This document shows positions 57,361 through 64,000 of a stretch of 64,000 bases of DNA, one piece after another. The stretch is from Brasenia schreberi. Lineage: Eukaryota; Streptophyta; Magnoliopsida; Nymphaeales; Cabombaceae. The stretch's first letter is position 1. Every line of letters begins with the position of its first letter. A program made the position numbers and the translations under genes. Where the stretch lies: assembly GCA_036023115.1 (NCBI GenBank), contig JAYKKT010000076.1, positions 1,612,001-1,676,000 on the forward strand, written 5' to 3'. A model generated the notes under the pieces. It worked only from the letters and a program-made list of their open reading frames with translations, was not told the DNA's origin and did no database searches.

Positions 57361-58582
57361 TGTAAACACCCCGAAATCCCACGAATTTCTTAAACAAATA
57401 TGGTTTTATACAAGCAGCCCCCAAAGGGCCATTTTGAGTTTGGAAACCCAGGAGCCTTCCAAACAACCCTGTACATATGTTTTAAACTATATCTTTCAAA
57501 AACATACGATATGGCTTTTGAAAACCCTTTTAAAACATGTTTTGAAACCCCGAAGTGGCTTGGCCCGATCAAGACAGGACCAGGAGAGCCAAGAAGAGCC
57601 CGGAACCGGAGCACCTGTCGAGCCCGGCGCAACAACTCTTGTATCTGATTCACACCCCAGGATCTCGAACGTCCAAGACCCTGTTCTTACCAAAATATCA
57701 TTTGAAGTCATCTCTGGAAGGCAGAAACGGAGGCGGACGACCATGTTGGCGAAGACCCAACGCAGACGGAGTACTGATGCTGTCAGGCCCCGCACGAATC
57801 GTCCGTTTCGAACCCAGCTCGAAGGAGTCAGAGTTCAGTTTGGATTGGATCTGGACCATATATATCCAGATTCCAATCCAAACCCATATGTGGATTTGGA
57901 TTTGGATTTGGATCCAGAGATCCAATCCAATATCCATATCCATGGCCCACATCACCTTCTCATAAATGGAGGTGGGGCCCACTTGAAATTCACGTGGGAT
58001 ATTGGGCATGAGAGAGAGTGGGGTTGAAAAATATCAAGAGTGTTGTATTAAGCTTGACTTGTGTGTCAAGTTTGGGTTAATCATGTGGGTTAGCCTAATT
58101 GAGTGGGTTTAAGCTTGTAATTAGCTAAAACCTAACCTAGGGCTGCACCAACATGGGGTGATCAAGGTCTATGGGTCATGCTAAGGGAGCTCCTTCACCT
58201 AAACCTAGCCAAAAATGCCTAAACCTAGCCTAAACCCCTAATCCACCCCTAATCTGAACCTAATCACCTAACCCACTTCCCTAATCCCGGCCTAATCCCA
58301 ACCTAATCACCTAACCCACTCCCCTAATCCTTCCCTAAACCTAGATTAATTTCCCTAATCCTAGCCTAAACCACCTAACCTAGCTCACTAAACCTCACCC
58401 TAAAACCCAACCACCTAACCTAGCCCTAAACCCCTAAACCACCCTTAGCCCACGATTTTCCCAAACCCCTAGTTTTAAAATATCTGGCCCAACCCCATCC
58501 AGCCCACCTTATCTACATACTACCCTACCTAAACCACCTAACCACTACCCACAACCCAGCCCTAACCGACCTACCCATCCCC

Positions 58583-58590
58583 TATTTAAA
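58583..58590 (+). promoter_or_regulatory. TATA box of the copy C LTR
   Basis: TATTTAAA followed by CCCCCCTCATTG and GGGCGGGTTTTCC. This is the most likely active promoter in the window because C is the youngest copy. Transcription would read the leader, U5 and gag-pro. Confidence 0.65.
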
Positions 58591-60068
58591 CCCCCCTCAT
58601 TGTGGGCGGGTTTTCCAAGTGGGAACCACTCTCCACTCCCAGCCGGGCCCTCTCATTCTCCCATCTCTCATCCGTCTTCCCAGCAGCTCCAGCTCCTCCA
58701 CCAGCCGCCACCTGCTCCGCCACCTTCCCTCTTCCGTCCACCACCACTGCCCCCCATCCGGACGCCACTATCTTCCACCAACTCCACCAGCCGACAGCTA
58801 CCTGCCCGCCACTCTCCCGCTCCATCCGCCACTCTTTCCCATTCGGTAAGTCCCCCTAACTCCCTCACAGCCACTCTCTACCACCCCTCCACTCTTAGCC
58901 ACCCATCTTCCCCTTAGCTCAACCTCTTTGCCGCCACCATCTAAGCCTAGCCGAACCTAGGATAACCCAAGTGGCTGGCCACTGCTTAGCCACCATCTCC
59001 CATTCGGCCGACCCCCCCCTAGGTGCCCTATTTGGCCTTCCCACTAACTCACCTTTTAGGGCCAGTTTTCCCTTAGTACCTAACTTCCCTAGTGACCCTA
59101 AGACCCACTTAGTCAGCCACTCTAAACTCCCTACTTGGAGGCGCCGCCCACTTGCCACCGGTCCCCTTCGAGGCGTCCATCCCGCGCCCCATTTGCAGCC
59201 GGCCAGCACCCTTGGTCACACACCTTCGCGGAGCTCCCATTTGCAGCCCAAAGCCAAGGCCACGCTCAAGCAAGACCTCTACGGACCAGCTACTTGTAAG
59301 TTTCTAAACTCGGTCTTTGATCATACACTTGCTTGAAATTCAATTTGATACGGGGTTGTAATAACGGAGCATAGTCTCCCCCCGCTTGTAATAACGTGGC
59401 TTGGCACAACCACACACGTGCACTCTCTTAGTCGTGCACAATTTCAAACACACACGGGCCTAATCAGCCCCTAATATATAAGTGTACGTATATATTTCAT
59501 TTCCGAAGGGTTTTGTTTAAGTTGGGTGTGTTGTCTTTCAATTTAAACACTCTCACACACATTGAGCTTTCGCTCTTATTTGAAAGACCCAAGTAAGGGC
59601 CGATCTATACTATTTGGGTTTCATTTCATGTCGTGTGAGTAAGTCTTTCAATTTAAACACTCTCACACACATTGAGCTTTCGCTCTTATTTGAAAGACCC
59701 AAGTAAGGGCCGACCTATACTATTTGGGTTTCATTTCTTGTCGTGTGAGTAAGTCTTTCAATTCAAGCACTTTCACACACATTGAGCCTTCGCTCTTACT
59801 CCCAAGACCTTAGTAAAGGCCTTATTGCAGTTATATTTGGGTTTCATTTATGTCGTGTGTGTAGTACTTCAATTTAAACACTCTCACACACATTGAGCCT
59901 TCGCTCTTACTCCCAAGACCTTAGTCAAGGCCATACTGCAATTTATATTTGGGTTTAATTTCATGTCGTGTGTGTAAGTCTTTCAATTCAAACACGCACC
60001 CACATTGAGCCTTCGCTCTTATTTGCAAGACCCGAGTAAGGGCTCATATACATAAGATATATACGTAT

Positions 60069-60165
60069 CTCCCTTCGGTTATTTCCCTTCGGTTATTTCC
60101 CTTCGGTTATTTCCCTTCGGTTATTTCCCTTCGGTTATTTCCCTTCTGTTATTTCCCTTCAGCAT
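60069..60165 (+). repeat. 15-bp minisatellite in the copy C LTR
   Basis: About six units of TTATTTCCCTTCGGT, the last two with CTG and CAG variants. The LTR of B has about four units and A about three, so the copy number grows with younger insertion. Confidence 0.85.
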
Positions 60166-60461
60166 TATCTTTACATTTCGGGTTTTCCCTTTGGAGTAGC
60201 GTGAGTTTGCATTGCATCTACGCCATACCACGAGGTAGGATGCATATTGCATCGAAGCAACCCCCGCTCGAATTCGCCCATGTAGTGGAGTGTTCATAAC
60301 ACACAAACTAGGCGACCCAAAAAGGGATAAAAGAAAAGACTTAGGCACGTGCAAATCCACGTGATCTAAAAACATGCAATCGCATCTTAAAAACCCGAAA
60401 TAGACACCTCGAACCGTTTCGTAGACTTTCTCCCTAAAAACTCGATTTTTGCAAAAGCGTA

Positions 60462-60497
60462 CAGACTGACCCTTGCGCATCGGTGCAAGAAGGTCTG
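60462..60497 (+). other. Conserved U5 stem-loop (copy C)
   Basis: CAGAC..GTCTG outer arms (60462-60466, 60493-60497) with CTTGC..GCAAG inner arms (60472-60476, 60485-60489). The same arrangement is found in every LTR that retains its 3' part, for example near 48048 and 56252. The palindrome GCTAGCTTA-AG-TAAGCTAGC follows at 60560-60579. The role is unknown; RNA packaging or dimerisation is one guess. Confidence 0.6.
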
Positions 60498-60682
60498 CGA
60501 CGACAAGAGCTCACTTGCTCACAGTCGCCACGTTTAGAAGTCAGTGTTGATATATCTTCGCTAGCTTAAGTAAGCTAGCTGGCACGCCCTAGTTGTATAC
60601 ATAGGCCTTAGACGCACGATAAGATCCACTCCAAGCCACGAAAGGGGCAAAGAGGCGGGGATTTTCGCGCGTCTACAGAGAT

Positions 60683-60700
60683 TGGCACGCCCGGTGGGAC
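60683..60700 (+). other. Primer-binding site of copy C
   Basis: TGGCACGCCCGGTGGGAC, five bases after the LTR end at 60677. It is unmutated. Confidence 0.83.
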
Positions 60701-60819
60701 GTGAGCCTTTTCAAAAAGTCGAGTTTACTTGTAGAAGTCTTGCGAAAATTTTATAAAGGTGTCGTTTTAACTTGTTTTCTTTGCTTTTACTTAGGAAATT
60801 TTGAAAAAGCTTGAAAAGC

Positions 60820-63690
60820 ATGTCAAAATCCAATCCAAGTGAAGTGTCGAGCCAAGGCTCATGCGCATCAAGTTCTCACTCTAGGAGGATTTTCAAAAAC
60901 AAAATAAAACTAGATGAAATCGAGGACTTGAGAAGGGAATTTGAGGCCAAAATCGATGCTCTCAGCCAAGAGGCTGAAGTAGGCGATTCGTGTTCATCAA
61001 ACGGTGAACAAAGGCCTAAAAAGAAAATTGGAAAACCTCGCAAGCAAAAAGAGGCCTCCGTAATGGAAGGCAACCAATACCACGAGTCCTTCACACAAAA
61101 GGACCGTAAAGCCCTACAGCAGCTGCTGAAAGGGCAAAATAAAGAGAAAAGATGCTACGCCCTGTCTGATTTCCTTCCTATGGATTACGAAACAGACAGT
61201 GACGATGAAATACCGAACTTCCATCGGTATGATGGCATGGGAGACCCTAGGTCTCACTTACAGCTTTTCTCACGTCGAGCCCATAAGAAGAAAAAGGACT
61301 CGATGAAATGGGTGTATTGGTTCCCTCTATCCCTTAAAGGCACTGCTGCCAAATGGCTGGCTTCCTACGACTTAAGCCAGTTCGCTACTTTTGAAGAGTT
61401 AGCGAACTGCTTCATGCAAAGATTTGCACACAACGTGGAAGTCACGCCAACCCTGAATACCTTAAGGGATACAAAGCAAGGCATGAACGAAGACGTGCAT
61501 GCCTTCATTATAAGATGGAGGTCTCTTTTGGGCCAAGTGCGAGAGCCTATATCCGAAGGATGCGCAGTGATGCTCATCCTGGATAATTTCAAAAGCGAGT
61601 TAAAAACCCTTCTCTCGCTCCATGAGATTTCAACTTTCCATAAGTTGATCAAAAAGGCCTCCCTTTTCGAAACCAACCTGCGAAAAGGGACATACGACCA
61701 CTTATGGAAAGGAAGTGCCGTTCCCAAAACACGTGTGGAAAAGCCCATCGCATATGGGCTGCCCACGACGGACAAAGGGGCAAAACCCCATAAAATCGCC
61801 AATGTCCGGGTGGATCCAGGCATGGCGGGCACTTCTAAAAATTTTGAAAAAATAGAAAATAAGAGAGAACGCAATTTTTCAAAACCAATTGAAAAACGGG
61901 AGTACACTCCGCTGGGGCAACCTGTGTCGGAGGTCCTAGACCTCTTACTTGCCCAGGGCATGATCGAACTCCCTGAAATCCCTGAAGGAGTCACGTCCAA
62001 AGGGGGGTATTTAAACCGATTTTGCAAGTATCATCGGCTCAAAGGCCATGATACCAAACGGTGCTTCTCTCTTCTAAATAAAATTGAGAACTTGATAGCG
62101 GAGGGCCGGCTCCAGGTCACTGCGGAATCTGAGCCACCTCAAGCTATCTTCAAGGAACCCTTTCCCAAACACGCCAGTGGCAGTGGGAAAGGAAAGGAGG
62201 TATGTACCCTCACCATTTCCAAGGAACTAGCACAAAAGCCCGAACCTGGTCGACCTGCTTGTGCGCCCATCCTTGTATTATACAAGAGGCCCGCCCAAGT
62301 CGTCATTCGGGGACCATCAAAAGTGGAAACCCCGACAAAACCAGTTTTGAAAATCCAAGGTTCTCCTCAGCTCATCCTTAGAGCCAAGTTTAGCGCAAAC
62401 CCTAGGCTGGTCGTGGGGGAAGTCACTAGATCCGGGAGGATCTACCAACCCCCACACCTTCAAGGTGCTCAAAAGGTGGTCAGTGTGCCTGGCCCCTCAA
62501 AAGCATGTATCCCTAGTGGTCTGCCAAAAGCAGATAAGGACAAAATCATCCTAAATCCTTATGATTTCGAAAACCACCTTTCAAAGATTCCTATTCACAT
62601 GTCTATCCTAGAGCTTATCAAAACCTCGCCTAGGCATAGACTTGTCTTAGAGAAAATTCTAGAAAGGGCCAAGGTTGATTCGAACATAAGTCCGGAGTCC
62701 TTGTCTGCCCAAGTGGCTTTGTTAGGAGCAAAATCGCCCATCACCTTTTCGGAAGATGATGTAGATAGACCCTACGAAACCCATAACCAGGCCCTGCATA
62801 TCGAGGTGGTTCTAAACAACCACTCTCTGGACAGGTGCCTAGTCGATGGTGGAGGAGGGCTCAACATCCTTCCACTTCACGTGGCGTACAAAATCGGAGT
62901 CACCTTGACTTCAGTGAACCCAAGCCCCATCGTTATCACTGGATACGATGGGAATGCGTCTAGGCCTTTAGGATCCATCGAACTCCCAATGGAAACGGGA
63001 GGGATCGAACACACGGGGGTGTTCCATGTCTTGGACATCCACCCCCATTATAACCTGTTGCTGGGAAGACCCTGGATACACAGTTTGTGCGCTGTGCCAT
63101 CCACCTTCCACAAATGTGTCAAGATCCCTTTTAGGGACCAAGTCGTAGTGATCCTAGGTGAGAGTCACCCACAGCTTCAGGGGATCATAAACTCCCCTTG
63201 TTTATCGAGCTCCCAGGCCCACGAGGCTAACCTGGGGCAAATTATGGTCGAGCCACCTCGGCTCGTGTTGAACAACCCTAGGAAGGTTGTATGTGTGAAG
63301 GGGCTGCCCAAAGCAGGCCCCCTCCCGACTCTAATCCTCCTAGGAAAACCCAAGCGTTCCCTATTTCCAAAATCCCTGGACAAAAGGCCATACGAGCCTA
63401 ATATGGACGACAGCATGTTCCAGGACCACGACTTATATCCCATCTTTTCAAAAAACAAAAGGTCGTGGAACATGTTATTGAACATGGGCTACACGCCCTA
63501 CAAGAGTCTAGGGGCACAAAACCAGGGTCTCCTAGAGCCCATCCTTCCTAGGGCCAACCCAAGCCGATATGGGATCGGCTATACTCCCCAAATACCGCCG
63601 GAACCACCCCCTGTGACCACCTGGGTCAAGGGTGCCCCGGAGCCTGTCTTAGAAGAGACCTATGGTTTAGACCTCCTATTCCGAGTCTAA
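60820..63690 (+). CDS. gag-pro: Copy C Gag-protease polyprotein (956 aa, intact frame)
   Basis: The same protein as copy A, from ATG 60820 (MSKSNPSEVSSQGSC), of equal length. Gag core at about residues 162-255, knuckle-like CKYHRLKGHDTKRC at about 401, protease DRCLVDGGGGLNILP at about 671 with LLLGRPWIHS at about 745, and G-patch-like NMGYTPYKSLGAQNQG at about 888. There are no stops or frameshifts. It follows a complete LTR, primer-binding site and leader, so it is the best candidate for an expressed protein in the window. The candidate intron donor at 63158 lies after the protease core (VVILG). Pol is out of frame beyond the stop. Confidence 0.92.
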   Translation: MSKSNPSEVSSQGSCASSSHSRRIFKNKIKLDEIEDLRREFEAKIDALSQEAEVGDSCSSNGEQRPKKKIGKPRKQKEASVMEGNQYHESFTQKDRKALQQLLKGQNKEKRCYALSDFLPMDYETDSDDEIPNFHRYDGMGDPRSHLQLFSRRAHKKKKDSMKWVYWFPLSLKGTAAKWLASYDLSQFATFEELANCFMQRFAHNVEVTPTLNTLRDTKQGMNEDVHAFIIRWRSLLGQVREPISEGCAVMLILDNFKSELKTLLSLHEISTFHKLIKKASLFETNLRKGTYDHLWKGSAVPKTRVEKPIAYGLPTTDKGAKPHKIANVRVDPGMAGTSKNFEKIENKRERNFSKPIEKREYTPLGQPVSEVLDLLLAQGMIELPEIPEGVTSKGGYLNRFCKYHRLKGHDTKRCFSLLNKIENLIAEGRLQVTAESEPPQAIFKEPFPKHASGSGKGKEVCTLTISKELAQKPEPGRPACAPILVLYKRPAQVVIRGPSKVETPTKPVLKIQGSPQLILRAKFSANPRLVVGEVTRSGRIYQPPHLQGAQKVVSVPGPSKACIPSGLPKADKDKIILNPYDFENHLSKIPIHMSILELIKTSPRHRLVLEKILERAKVDSNISPESLSAQVALLGAKSPITFSEDDVDRPYETHNQALHIEVVLNNHSLDRCLVDGGGGLNILPLHVAYKIGVTLTSVNPSPIVITGYDGNASRPLGSIELPMETGGIEHTGVFHVLDIHPHYNLLLGRPWIHSLCAVPSTFHKCVKIPFRDQVVVILGESHPQLQGIINSPCLSSSQAHEANLGQIMVEPPRLVLNNPRKVVCVKGLPKAGPLPTLILLGKPKRSLFPKSLDKRPYEPNMDDSMFQDHDLYPIFSKNKRSWNMLLNMGYTPYKSLGAQNQGLLEPILPRANPSRYGIGYTPQIPPEPPPVTTWVKGAPEPVLEETYGLDLLFRV

Positions 63691-63713
63691 CCCATAGTGT
63701 TTTCCCTTTGTAG
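63158..63713 (+). other. Candidate intron between protease and RT in copy C
   Basis: Donor CTAG|GTGAGAGT and acceptor TTTTCCCTTTGTAG, with CTAAC upstream, 556 bp. The join GGT then ATG ACG GAA is in frame as in A, but a stop follows at about 63737 because of a small change (CCCTGTTTCTAA in place of CCCTTTTCTGAA). Confidence 0.5.
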
Positions 63714-64000
63714 GTATGACGGAAGATCCCTGTTTCTAAAAATACCAAAAACATTTGAAAACTTAAAATCGAAAAAAAATCGAAAAACAAGAAAAACCAA
63801 AAACAATGGAAAAGCAAAAACTCGAAAAAAGTGTGCTTTGTATAGTTCCCAAAGTTCTGGTTTTACAAAAACCCAAAAAAATCGAAAATTCGGAAAATAC
63901 CAAAAAGATTTTGTACATAGCCGCTCCTGGTATGACTTTGGCGAAAGAAAAGGATTTCGAAAGAAACGTTGTCTGCCTAGCCAGACCAAAAATTTCGAAA
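63714..64000 (+). pseudogene. pol: Copy C pol, start only
   Basis: The linker reads MTEDPCF and stops. The pol frame recognisable from other copies is open from about 63807 (MEKQKLEKSVLCIVPKVLV) to the window edge. The same defect type occurs in L (CCCTTTTTCTAAAAATACC), so it may mark a subfamily rather than a private mutation. Homopolymer errors are possible in this A-rich stretch. Confidence 0.7.

Larger units (their letters stand above)
57361..60677 (+). mobile_element. 5' LTR of copy C (3317 bp)
   Basis: TGTAAACACC to CGCGTCTACA. Layout: U3 with a GATCTGGA / TCCAGATT inverted repeat (57848-57872) and a cctaaccc-rich tract (58195-58450); TATA at 58583; leader with donor-like CG|GTAAGTCCC at 58846; TTGTAATAACG at about 59355 and 59386; five U5 tandem units (59521-60050); a 15-bp minisatellite (60069-60165); a stem-loop at 60462-60497; and a palindrome at 60560-60579. 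Confidence 0.94.
58846..60794 (+). other. Candidate leader intron of copy C
   Basis: Donor CG|GTAAGTCC about 260 bp after the TATA box; acceptor TTTGCTTTTACTTAG ending at 60794, 25 bases before the gag ATG, with TTTTAAC upstream as a possible branch site. Splicing would remove about 1.95 kb including U5 repeats and the primer-binding site, giving a short leader for translation. The same pair occurs in B (54667-56586). In A the acceptor AG is mutated to GG. This rests on sequence signals only. Confidence 0.4.
57361..64000 (+). mobile_element. Copy C: youngest nested Tat element, runs past the window
   Basis: A full 5' LTR, primer-binding site, leader, intact gag-pro and the start of pol. It inserted into gag of B after GCAGT (expected target duplicate). 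It is the innermost of the visible nest, so the most recent insertion among E, D, A, B and C. The pol linker has a frame defect near 63731. The rest lies outside the window. Confidence 0.92.

Noticed and set aside
59521..60050. CRISPR-like spaced repeats
   Set aside because: The units are diverged 100-120 bp tandem repeats inside an LTR, with conserved rather than unique 'spacers', in a plant genome and without cas genes.
48406..64000. Integrated plant pararetrovirus
   Set aside because: Integrase, LTRs with TG..CA ends, target duplications and the gag-pro-pol order fit a Ty3/gypsy element. No movement protein or virus-type coat features are seen.

Overview
The window looks like nuclear heterochromatin of a flowering plant or other seed plant, made entirely of nested Ty3/gypsy LTR retrotransposons. 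I found no host gene, no tRNA or rRNA and no CRISPR array. Every protein-coding trace belongs to one family. The order is gag, aspartic protease, G-patch-like segment, reverse transcriptase (YVDD), RNase H, a second archaeal-type RNase H, then integrase, with no chromodomain seen. The second RNase H and the gag knuckle (CKYHRLKGHDTKRC) point to the Tat lineage (Ogre and relatives). LTRs are very long (about 2.7-3.4 kb), begin TGTAAACACC and end TCTACA. The primer-binding site is TGGCACGCCCGGTGGGAC and the polypurine tract is AAAGAGGGG. Letters L, I, J, H, F, G, O, E, D, A, B and C below are my own labels for copies.

Left part (1-10167): a minus-strand copy L sits in the plus-strand 5' LTR of copy I. 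L has lost about 1.2 kb of LTR, its primer-binding site and about 434 gag codons in one deletion with CAC microhomology. Bases 1-1169 repeat 8521-9689 at a constant 8520-bp offset with 12 differences, all transitions. This is the end of the first copy of a tandem duplication whose second copy is 1170-9689.

Middle (9121-38861): copies I and F lie head to tail in the plus orientation and appear to share a central LTR. I is split by a minus-strand solo LTR (J, 14731-17781). The central LTR has lost its first part next to a truncated minus-strand LTR (H). It also carries a second solo LTR (G, 24452-27152) with a perfect ATATA target duplication. F ends at 38861 inside the integrase of an older copy O.

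Right part (38862-64000): O meets a minus-strand pol fragment E at an inverted junction near 39620. From there the insertions nest like Russian dolls, all in plus orientation: D interrupts E at 42664, A interrupts D at 44835, B interrupts A at 53151, and C interrupts B at 57361. Only left halves are visible, so the matching right halves should follow the window in reverse order. C and A keep open 956-codon gag-pro frames. All pol genes that can be judged are damaged, mostly by C-to-T type stops.

The most interesting points are two candidate introns (one between protease and RT that restores the reading frame exactly, one in the LTR leader), an alternating hairpin array in the LTR of D, and the reconstructable nesting and duplication history. 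I see no new host system.
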